From an uncultured Alphaproteobacteria bacterium (GTDB lineage Bacteria > Pseudomonadota > Alphaproteobacteria > Paracaedibacterales > CAITNM01), in the NCBI GenBank assembly GCA_903874955.1, contig CAIQTY010000046.1:1-42735 (forward strand): a DNA stretch of 42,735 nt, written 5' to 3'. The notes below the pieces were generated by a model. That model was not told where the DNA came from. It made no database searches and saw nothing but the letters and a program-made list of their open reading frames with translations. The translations under genes and the position numbers were made by a program. Position 1 is the stretch's first letter; each line of letters begins with the position of its first letter. Positions 8,083-15,182 of this stretch are shown one piece after another.

Positions 8083-8156
8083 ATCTCCAGTAGATATTTT
8101 TAAGAAATCCTAATGATCTCTGGAATTTTGCTTGCGGGCCGTGGCCCCTTACCCAC

Positions 8157-8927
8157 TTAGACAGCTGCTTTATCCAGAAGACGACGCAATTGCTGCATGT
8201 TATACACCATAAATCGTAATCCAATTAAAAGCTCTTCCCTGGAAATTCCTATGCTGCGAACTTGGATTTTTCGTCCCCATGATTTGACTTGCCCAAAAAC
8301 ATGCTCGACCGTACAACGAATTTTGGATGAGGTTTTATTAAAACGTTTGTCATGGCCATTCAGCGGTTTGTTCCTGTAAGCTCTGCGCACAATACGATTG
8401 GTAATGCATTGTTCAGCAAGTTTTTCATCGGTTTCCTTACTTTTATAGGCGCTATCTGCATGGACTTCTTTCTTGGTGTTATGTGCATCAAGCAGGTCAT
8501 CAAAAGTTTGTGAATCATGGGTGGAAGCAGTGGTAACAACAAGCTTACGTACTACCTTATGTTCAACGTCGATACTGATATGCCCTTTATAACCATGGTA
8601 AGTTTTTTCGTGTTTTTTGGTAAAAGTAGCGTCAGGATCAGTTTGACGTTCTTGATGTGGAGCAATGGCTGTAGTTTTTTCCTCAGGCTTGGAGTTTCTT
8701 GGTTTGCGACTTTCTAAAATGGTCGCATCCATAATTTGACCACCTTGGGCAATGAATCCTTTGGCATCAATTTGTCTCAAGACTTCGTTAAACAAAGGCT
8801 CTAGGCAGGATGCTTTCGTCAGCTTATTTTTAAATAGCCAGATGCTCTTTGCATCAGGAACTTCTGAGTGTGGATGCAAACCAACGAATTCAATAAACCT
8901 GCGACGATCCCGTAGCATAAATTCCAT
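8157..8927 (-). CDS. IS5-family transposase, catalytic portion
   Basis: This frame of 256 residues carries the whole DDE core: first Asp in GQIMDATILES, second Asp in VHADSAYKS, and the Glu in RCTVEHVFGQVKSWGRK. The middle section KTYHGYKGHISIDVEHKVVR is typical of IS5 (DDE_Tnp_1). Its ATG at 8927 overlaps the upstream frame, so it could be made by reinitiation, but without the N-terminal DNA-binding part it would probably be inactive in transposition. Confidence 0.85.
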   Translation of the reverse strand: MEFMLRDRRRFIEFVGLHPHSEVPDAKSIWLFKNKLTKASCLEPLFNEVLRQIDAKGFIAQGGQIMDATILESRKPRNSKPEEKTTAIAPHQERQTDPDATFTKKHEKTYHGYKGHISIDVEHKVVRKLVVTTASTHDSQTFDDLLDAHNTKKEVHADSAYKSKETDEKLAEQCITNRIVRRAYRNKPLNGHDKRFNKTSSKIRCTVEHVFGQVKSWGRKIQVRSIGISREELLIGLRFMVYNMQQLRRLLDKAAV

Positions 8928-9169
8928 TGATCATCGCTGCAATCATAGAAAGCCTGCAAGACGACAATCTTCCACATCACAACGCAGTCGAATGGAGGAC
9001 GACCACGACCATCTGGGTTTTTCTTGTAGGCTAGAGACTTTTGTAATTCTGGACGGAATTTTTCAAAATCAATAATGCTTGTAATTTGCATAAAGTTTGG
9101 TTTGAGATTTTGGCGACGTTGTTCAGACTTTGGTGATAAAAATAAATTAAGTTGAGTCATAATTTGCAA
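8819..9169 (-). pseudogene. IS5-family transposase, N-terminal portion (out of frame after about 8926)
   Basis: Residues 1 to about 81 match the N-terminal domain of IS5 transposases (LRxxxxxSLAYKKNPDGRGRPPFDCVVMWKI-like, then LQAFYDCSDDQ). From about 8926 on this frame is out of phase and its last 30-odd residues are nonsense relative to the family. See the element entry for the frameshift. Confidence 0.75.
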
Positions 9170-9227
9170 CGTTTATTATTATTTATAAGTGCATTATAAA
9201 ATAGCTGACTGAAAATTAAAGATGCAA

Positions 9228-10376
9228 TCAATAATTGACTGGGTTTTTTAGAGGTAGCCCTAGATTTATCATATGCAAAATCATTCCAGCAAGCTCTACG
9301 ATTAAGAAACAAAGTGAAAAACCCGTAGCCACCCAAAACATGTTATCAAAAATTCTTTCTTTGAATAGTTCATTTAAAAACTTCAGTGACGGAGCAATTA
9401 GAATAGCTGAAGAAATTGCAAAAAGTATTTGATGTAAAGCGTACAATGTGCCGTTAGAGTCTAGCAAACCAAATGTTATACTTAAAAAAATCATCATGGA
9501 AAGAGCTATTAAAATTGTTTTTGTTGAGGAAATTTTTTCGAAAATTTTAGCGCAGGGCAGTATAAAAAATGCAAGTTCTAAAAAGTAAGTAACTCCTGAA
9601 AAATCCAAATTACATTTGTCAATAATCCTGACATTAATCACGTAATCGTTTAATAATAAGGAATGGAAGGTTACTGCGGTGGCACAGGCTGAGCCTAGCA
9701 GAACGCCAAGAATTTTATTTTTTAAGGAAACTGGATTATTAGTATCTATTCGTTGAGGTGTACTATAATCGCTAGTATCACAAACATACTTATAGAAAAA
9801 ATAAGCAATTCCTGTGGTCAAAACAGGCAGTGCAGGCCAATAATTTAAATAAAATTCAGGTAGGTACTTTAACGAATAAGTAGCTGTTAATCCTAAAATT
9901 GTTGCTAGAGCAATACAAGCACTAACCATTTTATGTTTAGATTCTGGGGTTTTAGAAAAAAGGTAGATGCTTGGAAGAATTATGCAGGCAGGTGCTAACA
10001 ACATATAAAAATAGCGAAAAACGTAGAACAACATCTGTATTTCTGAAATAATTTTGCTGCTGACGTAAAAAGCCAAAAATAAGAGTGATAAAACGAAGTA
10101 GCCTAGTGAAACTGAATTAATTGCTTTTGAAAGTGTATAGTTATTTGTATATTTACCAATCAAAAACGCGCCAGAGATACGCCCCACAGACGAAATAATG
10201 CGCCAACATGATAAACACATTAAAAATTGTGGCAACATATAGTTTGAAGGAAGAATGCTCTGAAAATTATTTACGACGAAATAATTAATAAAATACACAT
10301 TCATGCTTGAAAAAATTTGTAATGGAATCAGCAAAAATATGAAAAATATCTTATAAGGACCTAATCTTTTAATCAT
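9228..10376 (-). CDS. MFS transporter (ProP-like group)
   Basis: This 382-residue protein is nearly all hydrophobic, with about 11-12 predicted membrane segments in two halves separated by a hydrophilic stretch around residues 200-220 (DTSDYSTPQRIDTNNP). WRIISSVGRISGAFLIGKY early in the sequence resembles the loop 2-3 region of Major Facilitator Superfamily carriers, in particular the many ProP-like metabolite carriers of intracellular alphaproteobacteria. The substrate is unknown. It is shorter than usual MFS members (about 400-430). It is flanked by the IS5 element and the exported GNAT gene, all on the minus strand. Confidence 0.7.
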   Translation of the reverse strand: MIKRLGPYKIFFIFLLIPLQIFSSMNVYFINYFVVNNFQSILPSNYMLPQFLMCLSCWRIISSVGRISGAFLIGKYTNNYTLSKAINSVSLGYFVLSLLFLAFYVSSKIISEIQMLFYVFRYFYMLLAPACIILPSIYLFSKTPESKHKMVSACIALATILGLTATYSLKYLPEFYLNYWPALPVLTTGIAYFFYKYVCDTSDYSTPQRIDTNNPVSLKNKILGVLLGSACATAVTFHSLLLNDYVINVRIIDKCNLDFSGVTYFLELAFFILPCAKIFEKISSTKTILIALSMMIFLSITFGLLDSNGTLYALHQILFAISSAILIAPSLKFLNELFKERIFDNMFWVATGFSLCFLIVELAGMILHMINLGLPLKNPVNY

Positions 10377-10494
10377 ATTTCATCTCTTGATTAAACTGCA
10401 CCCACACTGATAAACTCTATTCCAACAATAGTCAATGAAAAGCTGACGTAGGGGAAGGGTAATATACATGCGTGTAGAACCAATAACCTGTTGT

Positions 10495-11493
10495 TTATCT
10501 TATTAGATAATGCTGACCATATGCCGCCAATCTAGCATTAGATCGGCGCCTTGAAATTATTCGAAGTCCCTTACCTGGCACATAACACCTTCTTAATTGT
10601 TTAAAACCGGCAGATTTTTGAGATGCTAGAGATGGCAGGTTATCAGGGTGTGCAGTAACTTCCCATGAGAAATGTTCAAAATACTGAAATAAAGCATGAA
10701 ATATTGCAGTTCCTATTCTAAACTTTTGAACTTTTTTATCTAGCAATCTTGTTATTTCAAATTCTCCAGGGGTTTCAGTTGCGGTCATTGAAATAACGCC
10801 GCACAACATATCACGAATTAAAACAGCCCAGTAATAATTTGTGGGGTTTTTGTCAAAGTTTATGGCTCTTGAATTTTCTTCAAACATTGCATGTACTTCA
10901 TTCAAATTAAAGGTTCTGCCTGTGAAGAAATATTTCATGGTTTTTTTATCACCATAGATGGGTGCAAGAGCACTGGAGTAGTCAGACCGCAAGGGGATAA
11001 GTGAAAAATGATGTCCAGATATTTCAAACCTAACACTTGCTAAGTCTTTATGCATAATGGGGGTTTTTGTGCATTTTAAAAGTCTGAAGGTGGTCCATAA
11101 GGAACTGGGACTATCTGTTTGGTATAAGGCACTTGCCATAAATAATGAGCGGCTGCCAAATGTTTTGTATTCTATAGGATTTAGACTATTGAAAAATCTC
11201 GATTCCAATATGTGCATCATAAATCCTTTTTGCACACATGATGCTATTTTATTCCTCGGTAACTCAGTTGGAAGTACTGGGGTGTTGAAATTTCTAGCTG
11301 GTATTGCTTCAGCTGATATTACCATTTTTAATGGCGCTTCAATTGGAGGTGCTTGAATAGAGGGCGCATTAGGTTCTGGATTATAGGGCGAGAGCTCTTT
11401 TTTGTCTTCAAGTGCAAGAATTACAAAGGGTATTCCCCGGCAGCTTTCACATGGAATATTTATTGCTAAAAAAAACAAAAACAGTTTAGGCAT
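10495..11493 (-). CDS. Exported protein with C-terminal GNAT acetyltransferase domain
   Basis: This 332-residue protein starts with a short signal peptide (MPKLFLFFLAINIPCESC), then a Pro-rich stretch (about 35-60) and an uncharacterised region to about residue 150. The C-terminal part, about 155-310, is a RimJ/RimL-type GNAT fold: FSLIPLRSDYSSALAPIYGD, NYYWAVLIRDMLCGVISM, acetyl-CoA motif FRIGTAIFHALFQY, and VTAHPDNLPSLASQKSAGFK with the typical H-P-x-N-x-x-S. It is the second exported GNAT within 4 kb; the two proteins are dissimilar outside this domain. A decayed copy of its 3' end lies upstream at 11573-11712. Confidence 0.72.
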   Translation of the reverse strand: MPKLFLFFLAINIPCESCRGIPFVILALEDKKELSPYNPEPNAPSIQAPPIEAPLKMVISAEAIPARNFNTPVLPTELPRNKIASCVQKGFMMHILESRFFNSLNPIEYKTFGSRSLFMASALYQTDSPSSLWTTFRLLKCTKTPIMHKDLASVRFEISGHHFSLIPLRSDYSSALAPIYGDKKTMKYFFTGRTFNLNEVHAMFEENSRAINFDKNPTNYYWAVLIRDMLCGVISMTATETPGEFEITRLLDKKVQKFRIGTAIFHALFQYFEHFSWEVTAHPDNLPSLASQKSAGFKQLRRCYVPGKGLRIISRRRSNARLAAYGQHYLIR

Positions 11494-11572
11494 GGAAAAT
11501 CGTCCAGCATGGTTTACGACTATTGTTTAAGCTTAAACGTTTAAAAATGCAACGGACTTTCTAATTTGTTAG

Positions 11573-11712
11573 ATGAAAAGCTTACGTAGGGGAAGAGTAA
11601 TGCATTTAAAACCAACGACCTGTCGTCTATCTTATTTGATAATGCTTACCAGATCCCGCCAATCTAACATTAGATTCGCGCTTTGAAATTATTCGAGGTC
11701 CCTATAACACTT
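11573..11712 (-). pseudogene. Decayed duplicate of the 3' end of the exported GNAT gene
   Basis: The sequence from ATGAAAAGCTTACGTAGGGG to about 11712 matches 10436 to about 10590, including the untranslated stretch after the stop. Read on the minus strand it would encode RIISKRESNVRLAGSGKHYQIR and stop (codon at 11627-11629), against RIISRRRSNARLAAYGQHYLIR in the intact gene. Upstream of this piece similarity ends after a short deletion, so only about 25 codons survive. This is the trace of a tandem paralogue. The rest of 11494-11841 holds only the promoter listed next. Confidence 0.75.
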
Positions 11713-11776
11713 ACAATCTTCATGCAGAATAATGACTTATTTAGTCGATAGCTGCGAAATTTAATTCTCGCAAAAC

Positions 11777-11805
11777 TTGTAAAGTAGACAGGGGCTTGCT
11801 ATATG
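11777..11805 (+). promoter_or_regulatory. Candidate sigma-70 type promoter of the purC-like operon
   Basis: TTGTAA (11777-11782) and TATATG (11800-11805) are separated by 17 bases and lie about 35 bases before the GTG start of the purC-like gene. Both hexamers are close to consensus; no other candidate is better in this gap. Confidence 0.4.
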
Positions 11806-11841
11806 TATAAGAGCTAATCTCAGTTTTAGTGGGGTGCCTTA

Positions 11842-12630
11842 GTGGTGCAAGATATACAAAAATTTCCTGGGATACGCCAGCAAACTCGCCGCAAAGAATT
11901 ATTTAACGGCAGAACAAAAATTTTGTTTGATGGTCCTGAACCGGGAACGCTGGTTTTGTATTTTAAAGATAGCCTTGATCAAAAAGAAGACAAACAAGCA
12001 TCGAGTGCCCACGGCGCACTCAACAATAGATTTTCAGAACTATTAATGCAGCGTTTAAATCAAATTGGCGTCGAGACACATCTTATTAAACGCCTGAATA
12101 TGCGTGAACAACTTGTTAGAATGGCAGATCCAATGCCGTTTCGGTTTCGCGTGCACAATATTGCAATAGATTCTTTAGCTGAAACCTTTAATCTTGAACA
12201 AGGGATGGTTATTAGCGAAGCAATCATTGAGTTGTATCTGAAAAATGAAAAAGGCGAGGAAAAAGTCATCGCACCTCAGCATCTTTATGCTCTAGGCTGG
12301 GCTCAAGAGGAAGAACTCGAGGTATTATTCGCAGCGATAAGAAGAATCAATGACTTTTTACTAGGTCAGTTCTTAGCTTTAAATTTGCGGCTAGCAAATT
12401 ACTGCTTAGAGTTTGGCAGAATTTTTTCGGCTGATATTTTTGAAGCAACAAAGCTGATTCTAATAGATGCATTTGGCTTAGATTCATCATCTATTTTAGA
12501 TGCAGCTTCAGGCGAACGTCTGGATTCAGGCATTGGTACTGGCACGAATTGGACTGGCTGCAAAGAAGTGGCACGCAGATTTGGGTTGCTAGAGTACTTA
12601 AACGAACTGCCTTCGCAAGAAGCAGCCTGA
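11842..12630 (+). CDS. purC: PurC-like protein (SAICAR synthetase fold) with degraded active-site motifs
   Basis: This 262-residue protein is clearly homologous to PurC, which joins CAIR and aspartate in purine synthesis: RTKILFDGPEPGTLVLYFKD, GALNNRFSELLMQRLNQIGV, RLNMREQLVR, RINDFLLG, LEFGRIF and KEVARRFG. However several motifs needed for catalysis are replaced: the TAFNG element after Y-F-K-D, the plEvvvRN..aGS block (here PFRFRVHNIAIDS), and LADEISPDxxRLWD (here LIDAFGLDSSSILDAA, losing the Glu, the PD and the Arg). Either the protein has another role or it is decaying. Start is GTG at 11842 (or the adjacent GTG at 11845). Its stop overlaps the bolA start (TGATG). Confidence 0.8.
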   Translation: MVQDIQKFPGIRQQTRRKELFNGRTKILFDGPEPGTLVLYFKDSLDQKEDKQASSAHGALNNRFSELLMQRLNQIGVETHLIKRLNMREQLVRMADPMPFRFRVHNIAIDSLAETFNLEQGMVISEAIIELYLKNEKGEEKVIAPQHLYALGWAQEEELEVLFAAIRRINDFLLGQFLALNLRLANYCLEFGRIFSADIFEATKLILIDAFGLDSSSILDAASGERLDSGIGTGTNWTGCKEVARRFGLLEYLNELPSQEAA

Positions 12631-12851
12631 TGCCAATTCTTCAATCTGACCTTGAAAAAGAATTAAAACTCGCTTTCCCAGACGCAGTAATAAAGGTTAA
12701 TGACTTAGCCGGAGACAACGATCACTATCAAGTTGAAATTATTTGTTCTAGCTTCGAAGGGCTTAGCAGAATAAAGCAACATCAAAAAGTCTATGAAGCC
12801 CTTAAAGAATATGATATTCATGCCCTATCAATTAAAACTAACTGTTCATAA
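12630..12851 (+). CDS. bolA: BolA-family protein
   Basis: This small protein of 73 residues is the BolA/IbaG type, which partners monothiol glutaredoxins in iron-sulfur and iron handling. It shows the BolA pattern VKVNDLAGDNDHYQVEII, then SFEGLSRIKQHQKVYEAL, where G-L-S-R-I-x-x-H-Q is the conserved helix. I chose the ATG at 12630, which overlaps the purC stop (TGATG), giving a protein that begins MPILQSDLEKEL; longer upstream frames have no family match. The next gene is its expected partner grxD, 11 bases on. Confidence 0.9.
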   Translation: MPILQSDLEKELKLAFPDAVIKVNDLAGDNDHYQVEIICSSFEGLSRIKQHQKVYEALKEYDIHALSIKTNCS

Positions 12852-12862
12852 GGAGACCTCCC

Positions 12863-13186
12863 GTGAGTGATGTACGTCAACAAATCGACGAATTGGTGAA
12901 GGGAAATGATGTAGTGGTTTTCATGAAAGGAACAGCTAGCATGCCAATTTGCGGATTTTCAGCTACTGTTATCCAAATCCTAAATCAACTTAAAATCCCT
13001 TTTAAAGATGTGAACGTACTTATCGACCCTACCCTGCGACAAGGCGTAAAAGACTATACCAACTGGCCAACAATTCCCCAGTTATACATAAAAGGGGAAT
13101 TTACCGGCGGATGTGATATCGTTCGTGAAATGTTTCAAAATGGTGAACTTCAGTCCCTTTTAAAGCAAAAGCATCTTCTCAGCTAG
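12863..13186 (+). CDS. grxD: Monothiol glutaredoxin, GrxD/Grx4 family
   Basis: This 107-residue protein has the monothiol active site C-G-F-S (PICGFSATVIQIL) and the glutathione-binding elements VVFMKGT, NWPTIPQLYIKGEF and GGCDIVREM. Family members carry a bridging [2Fe-2S] cluster with BolA and deliver it to targets. The start is GTG, with a strong AGGAG ribosome-binding site at 12851-12855 overlapping the bolA stop. bolA-grxD adjacency is common in alphaproteobacteria, where purS-purQ-purL often sit between purC and bolA; those genes are absent here. Confidence 0.96.
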   Translation: MSDVRQQIDELVKGNDVVVFMKGTASMPICGFSATVIQILNQLKIPFKDVNVLIDPTLRQGVKDYTNWPTIPQLYIKGEFTGGCDIVREMFQNGELQSLLKQKHLLS

Positions 13187-13188
13187 TC

Positions 13189-13854
13189 ATGAAAAAAACC
13201 GTTGGACGGGTTACCTTAAAATCGAAAAAAAAACGAACTCAATCATCGAGAGATTGGCTACTGCGGCAATTAAATGATCCTTTTGTGAAAAAAGCCAAAG
13301 CAGAAGGGTATCGGTCAAGGGCAGCTTTTAAGCTTTTAGAAATTCAAGAAAAATATAAAATCCTAAAATCAGGGCAGACAGTGATTGACCTGGGAGCAGC
13401 TCCTGGTGGCTGGACTCAAGTTATTGCAGAAAAAATTTCCACAAAAGGAAAAGTAATCGCACTTGATTTGCAAGACATTACCCCCTTTAACACCCCACAG
13501 GTGCTTGTTATTAAAGGGGATTTTGAAGATGAAATCGTGCAACAAGAACTTGCTAAGCACATGGATTTTGCAGACGTTATTGTGTCCGATATGGCAGCAG
13601 CTGCCTGTGGCATTCCCGCAGTAGATCACTTGCGTATTGGAAATTTGTTAGAAGCATCGATGCGGTTTTCCATTAAGCACCTTGTAAAAGGTGGGGCTTT
13701 TGTCGCCAAGGTTTTGCGCGGCGGAACCGAAACGCAATTACTGAACGAGTTAAAACAACACTTTTCAAATGTTGCACATTTCAAACCCAACTCGAGCCGA
13801 CAAGATTCTGCAGAAATGTATGTTGTTGCAAAGGGGTTTAAGGGTGGCATCTAA
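13189..13854 (+). CDS. rlmE: 23S rRNA 2'-O-ribose U2552 methyltransferase RlmE (FtsJ)
   Basis: This 221-residue protein is full length. It uses SAM to methylate U2552 of 23S rRNA late in 50S assembly. The SAM-binding motif VIDLGAAPGGWTQV and the catalytic K-D-K-E tetrad can be followed: Lys in SRAAFKLL, Asp in VIVSDMAA, Lys in GGAFVAKVLRGG and Glu in SAEMYVVAKGF. The Lys/Arg-rich N-terminus is usual in the alphaproteobacterial branch. It starts 2 bases after the grxD stop and its end overlaps the next gene, so it is part of the same operon. Confidence 0.95.
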   Translation: MKKTVGRVTLKSKKKRTQSSRDWLLRQLNDPFVKKAKAEGYRSRAAFKLLEIQEKYKILKSGQTVIDLGAAPGGWTQVIAEKISTKGKVIALDLQDITPFNTPQVLVIKGDFEDEIVQQELAKHMDFADVIVSDMAAAACGIPAVDHLRIGNLLEASMRFSIKHLVKGGAFVAKVLRGGTETQLLNELKQHFSNVAHFKPNSSRQDSAEMYVVAKGFKGGI

Positions 13855-14104
13855 GTGGTTCGTCCGCTACATGATTTGCGTTGGAATTCTTGGTCAGTCG
13901 ATGTTTTACTTGCAACTACTAAAAATACTTAAAAATCAAAGCGCAGAGGATGTTTCATTGTTTGGCTTCATTTGCGGTTTTATTGCGGCATTAAGCTGGT
14001 CGGCATACGGTTTCACAATAGGTGATAAACCCCTGCTTATCACAAGCGTTATCGGATCGATAGGATCATTTTTAGTGATAGCTGCGATCTTAGTGCATGG
14101 TTAA
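13844..14104 (+). CDS. SemiSWEET-type sugar transporter
   Basis: This 86-residue membrane protein has three predicted transmembrane helices and the length of a SemiSWEET half-transporter, which dimerises to carry sugars. YLQLLKILKNQSAEDVSLFGF fits the family pattern in which the first helix ends near a P-Q or L-Q pair followed by K-S/T-x-x-x-x-S; WSAYGFTIGDKPLLITSVIG resembles the third-helix region. I take the GTG at 13844, giving an 11-base overlap with rlmE; an ATG lies at 13871. Translational coupling is likely. The sugar carried is unknown. Confidence 0.8.
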   Translation: MASKWFVRYMICVGILGQSMFYLQLLKILKNQSAEDVSLFGFICGFIAALSWSAYGFTIGDKPLLITSVIGSIGSFLVIAAILVHG

Positions 14105-14291
14105 CATCGGTTATTGGAACCTAACAAATTTATTTTTTTAAATTTATACAAGATAAATTCTTCACTAAAGCAAGCTTTTTAATTGCAGCCCTCTACTTCA
14201 TAAAACCAAAAATTCCTGGCTTAGGGCATGGAATATGAGATAGAGTTCAACAATAAAAGTAGTAATTTTTGAAAGAATAAGGAAAATTATA

Positions 14292-15017
14292 ATGGTTAAT
14301 ACAGGTACATCTAGCTCTCGTTGGCTTTTGCTCGATTTCGACAATTGTCAAATGGCTACAGAACATCTAGCAGTACCATCGTTAATTGAACGATTCAATG
14401 ATCTTTACGGCGACAAAATTGACCACCTCCTTACTTTGCAAGAATTCAAAGAGCATTTTCACGGCCAAGCTCGCGAAAGCCTATGCAATAATCTCTCGGA
14501 CCATTTTGGGATCCCAATCGATTATCCCACCTTATATGAAGCACGAGAATGGCGCATGATGCAGCACCTGAAAAAAACAGGTGTCGAAATGGCTGCGCAT
14601 TTAATAAACACCCTCTCAATTTTAGAACTTCAGGGATATAAATTTGCTCTTGTTTCAAATAATCCTATTCAACGTGCATTAACAGCGATGCGATTTGCAA
14701 CCAATGGCCAAGGGGAACAATTAGCACGTTTTTTCGGAACGGCTTTTTTTGAAGCCGGCGACATTCAAAAGCCAAAACCTGATGTTTACTTAAGAGCAAT
14801 GGAGCAATTAGATGTATCTCCGCAAATGTGTATTGCTGTTGAAGACAGTGCTACAGGTGCAAGTGCTGCAGTTTCTGCTGGTATTCAAACCTTTGGTTTT
14901 ACAGGCCTTGCTGATGATCCGCAGATCACCGTCACTAAGCTCAAAGAAAAAGGAGTCAAAACTTTTTTTCATGACTGGACTGAGCTCCCAGTATTACTTG
15001 AGTTTACTTTGCCATAA
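14292..15017 (+). CDS. HAD-superfamily hydrolase, beta-phosphoglucomutase-like
   Basis: This 241-residue protein shows the four HAD motifs: I, LLLDFDNCQ (nucleophile Asp and acid/base Asp; the usual Thr/Val is Cys); II, ALVSNN; III, KPKPDVYLRAM; IV, CIAVEDSATGASAAVSAG. The helical cap between motifs I and II makes it the subclass I (phosphoglycolate phosphatase/beta-phosphoglucomutase) type. The substrate cannot be told. AAGGAAAATTATAATG gives a good ribosome-binding site. The 187-base gap before it argues for its own promoter. No signal peptide. Confidence 0.88.
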   Translation: MVNTGTSSSRWLLLDFDNCQMATEHLAVPSLIERFNDLYGDKIDHLLTLQEFKEHFHGQARESLCNNLSDHFGIPIDYPTLYEAREWRMMQHLKKTGVEMAAHLINTLSILELQGYKFALVSNNPIQRALTAMRFATNGQGEQLARFFGTAFFEAGDIQKPKPDVYLRAMEQLDVSPQMCIAVEDSATGASAAVSAGIQTFGFTGLADDPQITVTKLKEKGVKTFFHDWTELPVLLEFTLP

Positions 15018-15182
15018 AAAAATTATCATTTAATTTTCGGGGCAGAAACTTGACCTTTAAAAAGTTATCGCGTTAAAAAAAATCATCGATTTATAATATT
15101 ATTACTTTTTAAAATCTATATATTAAGACCTCTGAATAAGTGTTCGATAGAGCATGGTAGATGCTATGAGGTTGCATTGATT

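Larger units (their letters stand above)
8157..9169 (-). mobile_element. IS5-family insertion sequence, transposase split by a frameshift
   Basis: Two minus-strand frames together make one IS5-family transposase of about 335 residues. The join lies at about 8925-8928, where D-D-Q of the first frame should be followed by M-E-F-M-L-R-D-R of the second; adding one A at CAATGG would restore the frame. There is no obvious slippery heptamer, so I read this as a one-base deletion rather than programmed frameshifting, though the latter exists in some IS5 subgroups. Terminal inverted repeats could not be recognised by eye, so the element's true ends are not given. Confidence 0.8.

Noticed and set aside
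8920..8930. Programmed ribosomal frameshift in the IS5 transposase
   Set aside because: No slippery heptamer at the junction; a one-base deletion explains it more simply, though some IS5 subgroups do use frameshifting.
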